Assembly (NCBI GenBank): GCA_001898385.1
Contig: MKTT01000090.1
Location: 1,703-65,702, forward strand
Reading direction: 5' to 3'
Origin: Planctomycetales bacterium 71-10
GTDB lineage: Bacteria; Planctomycetota; Planctomycetia; Isosphaerales; Isosphaeraceae
DNA length: 64,000 nucleotides
Shown here: piece by piece, positions 35,850-44,446 of the stretch
Layout: the number at the start of each line of letters is the position of its first letter
Position numbering within the stretch: position 1 is the stretch's first letter
Made by a program: the position numbers and the translations under genes
Notes under the pieces: model-generated
What the model was told of the DNA's origin: nothing
The model's input: only the letters and a program-made list of their open reading frames with translations
The model's database searches: none

Positions 35850-36479
35850 GTGGATCGCCGAACGACTGACGACCACACCCGGTCCCGCCCGACGCCGGCC
35901 GCTCGGGCGTCTCGGCTCGCCGCCCTGCTGGCGACCGCCGCGCTCGCCGGCTGCTCCGGCCGCGGCACGTACATCACCGGCGGCCCGTCCTCGGGCCAGC
36001 TCAAGTCGAGCCTCAGCCGCCTCGAATTCGAGAACGACCAGCTCAAGACCCAGGTCGCCCGGCTGAAGGAAGAGAACCGCCAGTTCGAGGACCGGCTCGT
36101 CCAGGAGCAGCTCCACAACGGCGAGATCACGGCGAAGCTCGACGATGTGCGGAACATGATGCGCGACCGGGGATACGACGATCCCGACGGGGACCTCGAC
36201 GCCCCCGTCGCCCGCCCGAAGACCCTCCCCGCCGGCCGCACCACGCCGCCCCGGCGCAAGGCCCCCTCCGCCCAGATATCCCGCGCCAGCGAGACCGACG
36301 AGATCCCGCCGATCCGGATCGACGACGCCCCCCGGTCGGATCGATCGCCCGGGACCTCGCGCCGCTCGCGATCCTCCACCACGTCCGAGCCCGCCGACGA
36401 CCTCGGGTTCAGCGAGAAGGACCTGCGCTGGACCCCCATCGCCCAGGGGGCGGCCGTCGATTCGGCCCCTAAGCGCTGA
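35850..36479 (+). CDS. Coiled-coil lipoprotein of unknown function
   Basis: 209 aa with a GTG start preceded by GGAAGGA. A lipobox is present (LAALLATAALAGC, lipidated Cys at residue 35). Residues about 50-100 (LSRLEFENDQLKTQVARL and following) form a coiled coil. The rest is Pro/Arg/Ser/Thr-rich and probably disordered. The pattern fits an outer-envelope lipoprotein with a spacer role. No named family is recognised. Confidence 0.75.
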   Translation: MDRRTTDDHTRSRPTPAARASRLAALLATAALAGCSGRGTYITGGPSSGQLKSSLSRLEFENDQLKTQVARLKEENRQFEDRLVQEQLHNGEITAKLDDVRNMMRDRGYDDPDGDLDAPVARPKTLPAGRTTPPRRKAPSAQISRASETDEIPPIRIDDAPRSDRSPGTSRRSRSSTTSEPADDLGFSEKDLRWTPIAQGAAVDSAPKR

Positions 36480-36576
36480 GGCCGGGCCGAACTCCGCAGC
36501 CGTCGTTGCCGTCCATCGGGTCGTCCGGATACCATCGAGTCCGGAACGACGTCCGTTCGGCAACCTGAGGCGCGGC

Positions 36577-37182
36577 ATGATCGTCATCATCGACTACGGG
36601 ATGGGCAACCTTCGGAGCGTGCAGAAGGCGTTCGAGGCCGTGGGCCATCGGGCCGAGATCGTCGAGGATCCGGATCGCATCCGAGCCGCGTCGCACGTCG
36701 TCCTCCCCGGCGTCGGGGCCTTCGCCGACGCCATGGCCGAGCTTCAACGCACCGGGATGGGCGAGGCGTTCAAGGAGGCCGTGCGGTCGGGCAAGCCGTG
36801 CCTGGGCGTCTGCCTCGGCCTCCAACTCCTGTTCACCACGAGCTATGAGGAAGGCGAATATACCGGGCTCGACCTGATCCCCGGCAAGGTCGTCCGGTTC
36901 GACGCGCGGCCGGGTCTGAAGGTCCCGCACATGGGCTGGAACACCCTGACCGTCCGCCGGCCCATCCCGCTGCTGGAGGGGATCGGCGAGGACCCCTCGG
37001 TCTACTTCGTCCACTCCTACCACGCCGAGCCCGACGACCCCGCCGACGTCGCTGCCACGTCCGACTATCCCGAGCCCTTCACGGCCGTCGTGAACCGCGA
37101 GAACCTCACCGCCTGCCAGTTCCACCCGGAGAAGAGCCAGCGCGTCGGCCTGGCGATGTACGCCAATTTCGCGGGTCGTTAG
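36577..37182 (+). CDS. hisH: Imidazole glycerol phosphate synthase, glutamine amidotransferase subunit
   Basis: 201 aa. The class I amidotransferase triad is complete: Cys79 in 'CLGVCLGLQLL', His183 and Glu185 in 'CQFHPEKSQ'. 'IIDYGMGNLRSV' and 'LPGVGAFADAM' are HisH signatures. With HisF, which is not in this window, it makes imidazole glycerol phosphate and AICAR from PRFAR and glutamine. hisA follows 1.6 kb later, separated by a protease gene. Confidence 0.95.
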   Translation: MIVIIDYGMGNLRSVQKAFEAVGHRAEIVEDPDRIRAASHVVLPGVGAFADAMAELQRTGMGEAFKEAVRSGKPCLGVCLGLQLLFTTSYEEGEYTGLDLIPGKVVRFDARPGLKVPHMGWNTLTVRRPIPLLEGIGEDPSVYFVHSYHAEPDDPADVAATSDYPEPFTAVVNRENLTACQFHPEKSQRVGLAMYANFAGR

Positions 37183-37358
37183 GGCCCGAGAATCGGCGGC
37201 ACCTCCCGTTCCGTCAGCACCCTCCCGCGAATCCGCCCCGAATCCCGACCGGCGTCGGTTTCATCGGCGATGCTCCACCTTGCAGGACCGCGCACGGCGC
37301 GGGCGAGGTCGAGGGATCGACCCGGCACGGACCGCCGCTTCGTCGGAGGACGGGATAG

Positions 37359-38630
37359 ATGGGGAAGACCGCGCGCCGACGTCGCCTCGATCCGAGGGGC
37401 GAGGGCCTGGAGGATCGGCGGCTGCTCTCGGGCTATTCGCCGACGCAGGTCGAGTCCGTCTATGGATTCGACGGCGTCGCGTTCACGTCGCCCGCGGGGG
37501 CGTCGATCGCCGGCGGCGGGGCGGGGCAGACGATCGCGATCATCGCGTCGTACCACAACCCGAACCTCCTCTCCGACCTGGCCGTCTTCGACGAGGCCAA
37601 TGGGCTGCCGAAGGCCGACGTCACCGTCGTGAACCTCGCGGGCGACGCGACCAACGCGACCTGGGCGTCGGAGTCCGCGATGGACGTCCAGTGGGCCCAC
37701 GCGCTGGCCCCGGCGGCGTCGATCGTCCTGGTGGAGGCGAAGTCCGACTCGGGCGACGACGTGTTGGCCGCCGTCGACGTCGCCCGGAACCTCCCCGGCG
37801 TGACGGTCGTCTCCATGAGCTTCGGCTTCACCGAGACTCCCGGCCAGCACGTCTACGACTCCCTGTTCACCACCCCCGCGGGGCACGTCGGGGTCACGTT
37901 CGTGGCCGCCAGCGGCGATCACGGCCCGGCCGGAGGCGCGATGTACCCGGCCAGCTCGCCCAACGTGCTCGGGGTCGGCGGGACGACGCTGACGCTCGAC
38001 GACTCGGGGGGCGTCGCGTCCGAGTCCGTCTGGTCCCTGAGCGCCAGCGGGCCGGCCCGGTTCGCGGCGAGGCCCGCGTATCAGGCCGCGTTCCAGCAGG
38101 GCCTCCGGCGGGCCACGCCGGACGTCAGCTTCCTCGGGGATCCGACGACGGGCGTGTCGATCTACCACACGCCGCCGGGCGAGTCCCAGGGGTCGTGGCG
38201 GACCTTCGCCGGCACCAGCCTGGGCTCGCCCGCCTGGGCCGCGATCGTGGCGATCGTCAATCAAGGCCGGGCGCTGGAGGGGAAGGGGAGCCTCGACGGC
38301 CCGTCGGAAGCCCTCCCCGCGCTCTACGCCCTCGCCGGCACCGACGCCTTCCGAGGGGTGACGAATACGGTCTCGGCCACGGCCGCCGGACTGGGCGTCC
38401 CGGACGTCAAGGCGCTCGTCCCCGCCCTCGTCCGGTACACGACGCCCGTCGCGACGACGACCTCGACCACTCAGGTCACGTCGTCTCCCTCCCGCGCGAC
38501 GATCCGTCGCCGTCCGGCCTTCCAGAGGCGTCAGGCCGCGGCGGTCCCCCGCGCGCCGCAGACGCCGTCGCCGCGCGTCCGCCTCGTCCGCCAGCAGGGG
38601 CAGGCCAGGCGGGCCGCCATGCTGTCCTGA
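37359..38630 (+). CDS. Sedolisin-like (S53) serine carboxyl protease with planctomycete-type N-terminal motif
   Basis: 423 aa with GGAGGACGGGATAG before the ATG. The N-terminus is Arg-rich and carries 'LEDRRLLSG' (18-25), the LExRxLLS-like motif found at the start of many exported planctomycete proteins. The S53 catalytic residues look complete: E105-SAM-D109, oxyanion Asp187 in 'SGDHGP', and Ser287 in 'GTSLGSPAW'. The large pro-domain usual in sedolisins is absent, so activation may differ. The C-terminus is Thr/Arg-rich. It should act outside the cytoplasm as an acid-type endopeptidase; the substrate is unknown. It sits between hisH and hisA with no functional link. Confidence 0.87.
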   Translation: MGKTARRRRLDPRGEGLEDRRLLSGYSPTQVESVYGFDGVAFTSPAGASIAGGGAGQTIAIIASYHNPNLLSDLAVFDEANGLPKADVTVVNLAGDATNATWASESAMDVQWAHALAPAASIVLVEAKSDSGDDVLAAVDVARNLPGVTVVSMSFGFTETPGQHVYDSLFTTPAGHVGVTFVAASGDHGPAGGAMYPASSPNVLGVGGTTLTLDDSGGVASESVWSLSASGPARFAARPAYQAAFQQGLRRATPDVSFLGDPTTGVSIYHTPPGESQGSWRTFAGTSLGSPAWAAIVAIVNQGRALEGKGSLDGPSEALPALYALAGTDAFRGVTNTVSATAAGLGVPDVKALVPALVRYTTPVATTTSTTQVTSSPSRATIRRRPAFQRRQAAAVPRAPQTPSPRVRLVRQQGQARRAAMLS

Positions 38631-38647
38631 CGCCTTCCCTCCCGACC

Positions 38648-38685
38648 CGCAAGGCCCCTCGCGTCGAGGCCGGTCGGTCCTTGCG
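38648..38685 (+). terminator. Weak hairpin after the S53 protease gene
   Basis: CGCAAGG (38648-38654) pairs with CCTTGCG (38679-38685), with an inner CCTCG-cgt-CGAGG stem. It begins 17 bases after the protease stop. There is no T tract, so it may be a Rho-assisted or pausing structure. Confidence 0.35.
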
Positions 38686-38709
38686 AGGCCCCCCGGGGGC
38701 GGCTAGAGT
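38681..38709 (+). promoter_or_regulatory. Promoter for hisA
   Basis: TTGCGA (38681-38686) and TAGAGT (38704-38709) are 17 bases apart; the ATG lies 41 bases downstream. This gives hisA its own start, separate from the preceding protease gene. The -35 overlaps the end of a hairpin. Confidence 0.5.
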
Positions 38710-38750
38710 TGATTTCAGGTAAGACGGTCTTTTCGATTCGGTGAGTTCCC

Positions 38751-39482
38751 ATGCAAGTGATCCCGGCCATCGACCTGCGGGGCGGACTCTGCGTCCGCCT
38801 CCAACAGGGTGACTACGACCGCGAGACCGTCTTCGGGGACGATCCCGCGGCCATGGCCGGGCGTTGGGTTTCCGAGGGCGCGGAGCGGATCCACCTGGTC
38901 GACCTGGACGGCGCGAAGGCCGGGAAGCCGGTCAACGTGCAGGCCGTGCGGTCGATCGTGGAGTCCGTGAAGGTCCCCTGCCAGCTCGGCGGGGGGGTGC
39001 GTGACGAGGCGACGATCGCGACCTGGCTCGACGCCGGGCTCGATCGGGTGATCGTCGGCACGCAGGCCCTTCGGGATCCCGAGTGGTTCCGTTCGATGGC
39101 CGAGAAGCACCCGGGCCGGCTGGTCCTGGGCCTCGACGCGAGGGACGGGATGGTGGCGGTCGGCGGCTGGTTGGAAACGTCGGACGTCCCCGCGGCCGAG
39201 CTGGCCGCGCGGTTCGACGACCTGCCGCTGGCGGCGATCATCTACACGGACATCGCGCGCGACGGCACCCTGGAAGGCCCCAACCTGGACGCGACGGGCG
39301 CGCTCTGCCGCCGCGTCAAGACCCCGGTGATCGCCTCCGGAGGCGTCGGCGAGCTGGCCGACGTCGAGCGGACGGCGACCCTGCCGGTGGCCGGCTGCAT
39401 CGTCGGTCGGGCCCTGTACGAGGGCAAGTTCACGCTGAGAGACGCCGTGGAACGCGCGGCGCGGGCTTCCTCCCGCTCCTGA
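38751..39482 (+). CDS. hisA: Phosphoribosylformimino-5-aminoimidazole carboxamide ribotide isomerase
   Basis: 243 aa (beta/alpha)8 barrel. The first strand 'VIPAIDLRGGLCVRL' holds catalytic Asp8. 'IHLVDLDGAK', 'QLGGGVRDE', 'YTDIARDGTLEGPN' (second Asp) and 'VIASGGVGELADV' are HisA landmarks. It isomerises ProFAR to PRFAR in histidine synthesis. A dedicated promoter is visible upstream. Confidence 0.95.
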   Translation: MQVIPAIDLRGGLCVRLQQGDYDRETVFGDDPAAMAGRWVSEGAERIHLVDLDGAKAGKPVNVQAVRSIVESVKVPCQLGGGVRDEATIATWLDAGLDRVIVGTQALRDPEWFRSMAEKHPGRLVLGLDARDGMVAVGGWLETSDVPAAELAARFDDLPLAAIIYTDIARDGTLEGPNLDATGALCRRVKTPVIASGGVGELADVERTATLPVAGCIVGRALYEGKFTLRDAVERAARASSRS

Positions 39483-39635
39483 GCGAAGGCTCCTGATTTC
39501 CGCGCCTGATCCTGGGCGTCGAGACATCTCCTGAATCGGGACGGCCGCCGGCGCGCCGCGTCGGCCGGGCCGCGGCACGCGCCGACCCTTCGCGCCTTCC
39601 ACGTGCATCGCACCCCTCTCAGAAGGACGACAGCC

Positions 39636-41714
39636 ATGACAACGGCCTATCACGTCGGGGACATCCGGAACGTCGCGCTGGCTGGACATGGGGCGTCGGG
39701 GAAGACCAGCCTCGCCGACGCCCTCCTCTTCGCCGCGGGCGCGACCACGCGCAAGGGATCGGTGGACGACGGGACGAGCACGCTCGACTTCGACGACGAG
39801 GAGAAGAAGCGGCACTTCACGATCGACTGCCACCTCGGCCACCTGGCCTGGAACGGGCGTCAGGTCCACCTGATCGACTCGCCCGGCTACCCCGACTTCA
39901 TCGGCAACGCCCTCTCGGCCCTGGCCGCCGTCGAGAACGTCGTCCTGGCCGTCTCCGGGCCCGCCGGCGTCGAGGTCAACACCCGCAGGCTGTTCAACGA
40001 GGCGAAGCGGCTGGGGCTGGGCCGGTTCGTCGCCGTCACCAAGATGGACGCCGACAACGTCGACTACCGCCGCGACCTGGAGTCGCTCCGCGAGACCTTC
40101 GGCCCCTCGTGCGTCCCCTTCAACGTCCCGATCGGCCAGGGCTCGACCTTCGCCGGCGTCGTCGACGTCCTCCAGAACCACGACGACGACCCCGCCGAGT
40201 GCCCTTTACCGCCGAGCGAGGCCTACCAGATGCTCGTCGAGCAGATCGTCGAGGTCGACGAGGCGCTCATGACGCGCTACCTGGAAGGGGACTCGATCGG
40301 CGTGGAGGAGCTGCGCAAGGCCGCCCACGACGCCATCGCCGCGGGCAAGCTCGTCCCGGTCCTCTGCGTCTGCACCAAGAAGGACCTGGGCGTCAAGGAG
40401 CTGCTCGACCTGGTCGCCGCCTGCGGCCTCAGCCCGGAGGACGTCCACCGCTTCGGCACCAGCGACGAGGGGGCCGAGGAGGGCGACGAGGAGATCCTCC
40501 CTGTCGAGGACGGGACGCTGGTCGCCCAGGTGTTCAAGACGGCCAACGACCAGTTCATGGGCAAGCTGAGCTTCCTGCGGCTCCTCGCCGGCCGCATCAC
40601 GCCGGACACCACCCTGGTCAACCTCCGCAGCGGCAAGACCGGCAAGGCCGGGCACGTCTACGTCCTCCAGGGGAAGGCCCAGGAGGAGGTCCAGGAGGCC
40701 ATCGCCGGCGACATCGTGGCCATCGCCAAGTTCGACGACCTGCACGTCTCCGACACCGTCAGCAACGTCGGCGGCAACACGACGGTCGCCAGGCTGAAGG
40801 CCAACCCCATCCACTTCCCCGCGCCGATGGTCCCGCGCGCCGTCGTGCCGAAGGCCCGCGAGGACGAGGCCAAGATCTCCGCCGGCCTGGCCAAGATCGC
40901 CGACGAGGACCCGACCTTCACGATCCGGCGCGACGCCCAGACTCACGAGCTGGTCATCTCCGGGATGAGCGACCTGCACCTCGACGTGATCCAGCAGCGG
41001 CTCAAGAACCGCTACAAGCTGGAGATGTCCACGCACATCCCCCACGTCCCGTACCTGGAGACGATCACCGCCCCCGCCGAGGCCGACCACCGCCACAAGA
41101 AGCAGACCGGCGGCCGGGGCCAGTTCGCCGAGGTCCACCTGCGCGTCCGTCCCGTCGAGCGCGGCAAGGGCTTCTCGTTCGTCGACGCCGTGAAGGGGGG
41201 CGTGATCCCCAACCAGTACATCCCGGCCGTCGAGAAGGGCGTCCGCGAGCGGCTGGAGAAGGGGATCCTCTCGGGCAACACCGTGGTCGACGTCGAGGTC
41301 GAGGTCCACTTCGGCAAGGACCACCCCGTCGACAGCTCCGAGCAGGCGTTCAAGACGGCCGCCGACCACGCCTTCCGCAAGGCGTTCGCGCTGGCCCGCC
41401 CGGCGCTGCTGGAGCCGATCGTGAACGTGGAGGTCACGGCCCCGGCGTCGTACTTCGGCGACCTCTCGGCCGACATGTCGACGCGCCGCGGCCACATCAC
41501 CGGCATGGACTCGCTGCCGGGCAACCTCCAGTCGATCCAGGCCGTCGTCCCGCTCGCCGAGATGCTGGCATACGCGTCGACGCTCAAGAGCATGACGTCC
41601 GGCCAGGGCTCGTTCACGATGGAGTTGCAGGGCTACGAGCCCGTCCCGCCCAACGTCCAGCAGCAGATCGTCGACCGCTACCAGAAGTCCCGCGCGGGCA
41701 TCGAGGAGGAGTGA
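39636..41714 (+). CDS. Elongation factor G-like GTPase (EF-G paralogue)
   Basis: 692 aa from the ATG at 39636. The G domain shows 'GHGASGKT' (17-24), 'DSPGYPDF' and 'TKMD'. Domain II through V follow in the usual EF-G order, with 'GGRGQFAEVHLRVRP' (domain IV) and 'TSGQGSFTMELQGYEPVP' near the end. Switch I reads 'DEEKKRHFTID' rather than the classical EF-G form with its ERGITI-type sequence, which points to the EF-G2/FusA2-like paralogues whose role is not translocation in all cases. No rpsL, rpsG or tuf lies nearby. Two hairpins follow the stop. Confidence 0.9.
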   Translation: MTTAYHVGDIRNVALAGHGASGKTSLADALLFAAGATTRKGSVDDGTSTLDFDDEEKKRHFTIDCHLGHLAWNGRQVHLIDSPGYPDFIGNALSALAAVENVVLAVSGPAGVEVNTRRLFNEAKRLGLGRFVAVTKMDADNVDYRRDLESLRETFGPSCVPFNVPIGQGSTFAGVVDVLQNHDDDPAECPLPPSEAYQMLVEQIVEVDEALMTRYLEGDSIGVEELRKAAHDAIAAGKLVPVLCVCTKKDLGVKELLDLVAACGLSPEDVHRFGTSDEGAEEGDEEILPVEDGTLVAQVFKTANDQFMGKLSFLRLLAGRITPDTTLVNLRSGKTGKAGHVYVLQGKAQEEVQEAIAGDIVAIAKFDDLHVSDTVSNVGGNTTVARLKANPIHFPAPMVPRAVVPKAREDEAKISAGLAKIADEDPTFTIRRDAQTHELVISGMSDLHLDVIQQRLKNRYKLEMSTHIPHVPYLETITAPAEADHRHKKQTGGRGQFAEVHLRVRPVERGKGFSFVDAVKGGVIPNQYIPAVEKGVRERLEKGILSGNTVVDVEVEVHFGKDHPVDSSEQAFKTAADHAFRKAFALARPALLEPIVNVEVTAPASYFGDLSADMSTRRGHITGMDSLPGNLQSIQAVVPLAEMLAYASTLKSMTSGQGSFTMELQGYEPVPPNVQQQIVDRYQKSRAGIEEE

Positions 41715-41720
41715 CGACGG

Positions 41721-41756
41721 TCGATCCCGCGCCTCGCCGATCGGGCGCGGGATCGA
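41721..41756 (+). terminator. Hairpin after the EF-G-like gene
   Basis: A perfect 13-base stem, TCGATCCCGCGCC (41721-41733) with its complement at 41744-41756, closes a 10-base loop. It starts 6 bases after the stop at 41714. No T tract follows. Convergent genes meet here, so it may work in both directions. Confidence 0.55.
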
Positions 41757-41762
41757 GGCCAG

Positions 41763-41793
41763 GGGGCCGAGGTGGAATCCGCACCTCGGCCCC
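41763..41793. terminator. Second hairpin between convergent genes
   Basis: A perfect 12-base stem (GGGGCCGAGGTG at 41763-41774, complement at 41782-41793) closes a 7-base loop. It lies 60 bases from the stop of the convergent DUF1559 gene. It forms a tandem pair with the hairpin just upstream and lacks a T tract. Confidence 0.55.
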
Positions 41794-41852
41794 ACGTCGG
41801 ATCCCGGGAGCCGATCCGGGGAGCCTGAAGCGAAAGCCGAGCGCCATTCAAA

Positions 41853-42917
41853 TCAGTAATCGTCGTCGTTGATGATCTCGCCGCCGTTGCGCGTGGCGAG
41901 CTTCTGCCAGACCCCGGGAGGCCCCCCGAGGATTGCGAGACCGCTGGCCGGATCCCACCGGGCCGAGTCGATCGAGTCCTTGATGAATCGCACCGATCCG
42001 TCGGCCGACAGCGCCTGGATCCCGCCCGGGTGCATGCTCGACGACGAGGTCGCCGAGGCGGACGTATGCACGGATGTGACCAGTCGGTAGGCGTTCGGCG
42101 GGACGGCGCTCACGATCAGAGTGTGGCCGAAATCCCCCAGGAACCACCAGCCCGACGTGTCGGCGACGGGGCTGTTGGTCGAATTGACGAGGCCGCGAAG
42201 GATCGTCGTGGACTTCTCGGCCATGATCAACGTGTGGCTCAGGCCATCGGTCACGGTCGCGAACGCCAGGGGGGCGAGATCGTTCAGGCAGCCGTTGGCC
42301 TTCGCGATTTCCGATGGGTCGGGTCGGCACAGCAGCCTGGGGTCGGGGATGGCTTGCGAGTAACCACTTCCCATGATGCCCGCGTAGCTGGTGGATGACA
42401 CCCGGGAGATCGAGACCGGGAACGGGGTGGACTCGGAGAAACGCCCTCTCCGCTCGCCGCCTGAATCCGGGTCGCTCGGACAGGCGAAGGCGGAGACGGC
42501 CGCAGCATGGATCGTCCCGTTCTCGACGCTCAGGATCGATAGGCCGTGATTGATCGCGTTGTAGAGCGGAGACTGTTCGATGTGGGGCAGGATCGAGACG
42601 AGATGACTCCGGTCGGTGGATCCGGCGCAGGGCGCGCCGGGGACGACGTATCGGGGATCGTGAGCGATCACTCGGCCTGCCGGGAGGCAGCCGTGACCAT
42701 CATGGTATCCGTGCAAGGCCAGGCCGATCTGCTTCAGGTTGTTCGCGCATTGAGCCCGCCGCGCCGCCTCTCTGGCCGACTGGACGGCGGGGAGCAGGAG
42801 CGCGATCAGGAATGCGATCGTGCCGATGACGACGACGAGCTCGATCAGGGTGAAACCCGCCCTCCGCATCGAGGGCGCGCCGGGCGTTCTCGGCCGACGA
42901 ATCCGTCGACGATCCAT
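41853..42917 (-). CDS. DUF1559 domain protein with type IV pilin-like N-terminus
   Basis: 354 aa from the ATG at 42917 (AGGAG upstream). A short charged leader precedes 'RRAGFTLIELVVVIGTIAF', the prepilin peptidase recognition sequence and membrane helix. 'LLPAVQSAREAARRAQCANNLKQIGLALHGYHD' (in part) and the C-terminal 'MHPGGIQALSADGSVRFIKDSI' are the standard marks of DUF1559, a very large planctomycete family. It would be cleaved by the PilD-like enzyme at 34389 and placed in the envelope; the function is not established. Convergent with the EF-G-like gene. Confidence 0.95.
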   Translation of the reverse strand: MDRRRIRRPRTPGAPSMRRAGFTLIELVVVIGTIAFLIALLLPAVQSAREAARRAQCANNLKQIGLALHGYHDGHGCLPAGRVIAHDPRYVVPGAPCAGSTDRSHLVSILPHIEQSPLYNAINHGLSILSVENGTIHAAAVSAFACPSDPDSGGERRGRFSESTPFPVSISRVSSTSYAGIMGSGYSQAIPDPRLLCRPDPSEIAKANGCLNDLAPLAFATVTDGLSHTLIMAEKSTTILRGLVNSTNSPVADTSGWWFLGDFGHTLIVSAVPPNAYRLVTSVHTSASATSSSSMHPGGIQALSADGSVRFIKDSIDSARWDPASGLAILGGPPGVWQKLATRNGGEIINDDDY

Positions 42918-42979
42918 GATTCGCTCCTGGGCCGGGTTCGCATCGTAGCTTCCGTGGCGTCGCGGTCGAATCGACGGGA

Positions 42980-43942
42980 TCATCCGGCCGGGCCGTAACC
43001 GTACCGGCGGAACACCAAGGCGGCGGCGAACACCACGGCGGCCGCTCCGACGAACATAGAAATGTAAAGAGTCTTGCGGTTTTTCGGCACGTCGACCAGG
43101 TCCGGGACGTTGTAGAAGCTCATCTTGAACTCGGCCTCCGGGGTCGATTCGAATTTCCAATCGGTGAAATCACAGGTGGACGTCGCCCCGCTCCCCAGGC
43201 GCGAGACGACGCGGCTGGGGAGGGAGAAGCCGTCGATGCGGGGAGGGCCGTAGCTCACCTCGGTGGAGATCCTGACGCCGGGCGTATTCCCGGTTCGGAA
43301 GTCGCTCGAACGGATGTTCCAGCCGTCCTGCGGATCGAAGACCACCGAGATGGTGCTTCTGGGATCCTGCGAGCCGACCTCGAAATCCACCTTGATGAGT
43401 CGCGACTCGCCTTCCGTCACGTATTCGGCCTTGACGATGCGATATCCTGGCGCCTGCATGCTACGGGTGAGCGGTTTCCCGAACACCCCGTAATGCGCGT
43501 TGAGGAACCGGCCGAACAGCGTGACATAGGCCGATCGATCCACCGCAGACGATCCGATTCCCTCCACGAGATAAGAATCGGCCCCCGACATTCGTGATAG
43601 ATAGAAGGTGGAACCCGTGTCCGATCTGACGCAGTAGATGAACTCGCCGGACGCGGCGTCGGCGCCCCGCCCGGATACCTTGCGTCGAATCGTTACCTTT
43701 TCATATCCATGACCCACGGCGAATTCCGCCGTGCTTTCCCTCCCCGGTTTCGATCCGTCGGGTTCGACCTCCGACAACCGGCAGGTGCCCTTGACCGTAC
43801 CGAACCGCTCCTCCAATCGGCGAGCTGCGGGCGGATACTCGCTGTTGAACCTCTCCAAGGCATCCGTCTCACCCCTGGCCGACGACCAGGCGGTCAGCAG
43901 AATGATGATCAGGATCTCCGGCCGCATCCGCGCCTTGCGCAT
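42980..43942 (-). CDS. Exported protein with C-terminal membrane helix, unknown function
   Basis: 320 aa; GGAG lies 7 bases before the ATG at 43942. A signal peptide (about 1-24, 'ILIIILLTAWSSARG') opens the protein. A mainly beta domain fills most of the rest, with alternating patterns such as 'RLIKVDFEVGSQDPRSTISV' and 'TEVSYGPPRIDGFSLPSRVV'. A transmembrane helix near 290-313 is followed by 'RRYGYGPAG'. The beta content recalls LolA/LolB-like or outer-membrane sorting proteins, but this is not firm. The base composition is lower in GC than its neighbours. Confidence 0.7.
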   Translation of the reverse strand: MRKARMRPEILIIILLTAWSSARGETDALERFNSEYPPAARRLEERFGTVKGTCRLSEVEPDGSKPGRESTAEFAVGHGYEKVTIRRKVSGRGADAASGEFIYCVRSDTGSTFYLSRMSGADSYLVEGIGSSAVDRSAYVTLFGRFLNAHYGVFGKPLTRSMQAPGYRIVKAEYVTEGESRLIKVDFEVGSQDPRSTISVVFDPQDGWNIRSSDFRTGNTPGVRISTEVSYGPPRIDGFSLPSRVVSRLGSGATSTCDFTDWKFESTPEAEFKMSFYNVPDLVDVPKNRKTLYISMFVGAAAVVFAAALVFRRYGYGPAG

Positions 43943-44446
43943 CGATCTGCTCCGAGAGGATGGAGGAGTGAGGAACGCCGCGCCGTCCTTGCCCTTCGGC
44001 CGGAACCGCCCGTCCTTCGACCAGGACGCCCGGTCGATGAGGCCGAGTCGTCGGGGGCCTATGGATCATCCGTGGGCCGAGAGGGACGCAGTCTGCCCGA
44101 TCCAGAGCCATGCGCCAACACGTTTCGGAGGTCACGCCGGACGATATCGAACGAGAGATGGATGGCCCGGGATGTCGATCCTGGCGCGCTTCATCCCGCG
44201 TCACATCGCGGGCGGTTACGGATCGGGGATGGACTTGCTTGGAGGCGTCGTGGAATTCGGACGTCGATCCGACGGGCGCCTCGCAATTTGCATCGGCGAC
44301 GGCCCCTGGCCTCCGCGCGCCGGATCGGGCAGAATGCCTGGCGTCGCGGCCCCCTCAGTGGACGTCCACCGGCGTTCGGGCTTGGCCGGGCCTCCTTCGC
44401 GGCGAGAGCCGGGGGGCCGAGGGCGTGCGTCCCCGAGAGGAGGGTG
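43943..44446. other. 504-base intergenic stretch
   Basis: Between the divergent exported-protein gene and upp. The upp frame stays open on the plus strand through this stretch, but it has no start signal and the predicted residues look like random GC-rich translation, so no gene is called. A CAGAAT hexamer at 44330-44335 is a weak -10 candidate for the salvage operon. I see no RNA gene or repeat. Confidence 0.5.

Noticed and set aside
43709..44446. Upstream in-frame extension of upp by about 246 codons.
   Set aside because: The extension overlaps the divergent exported-protein gene and lacks a ribosome site; the start at 44447 gives a normal Upp length.
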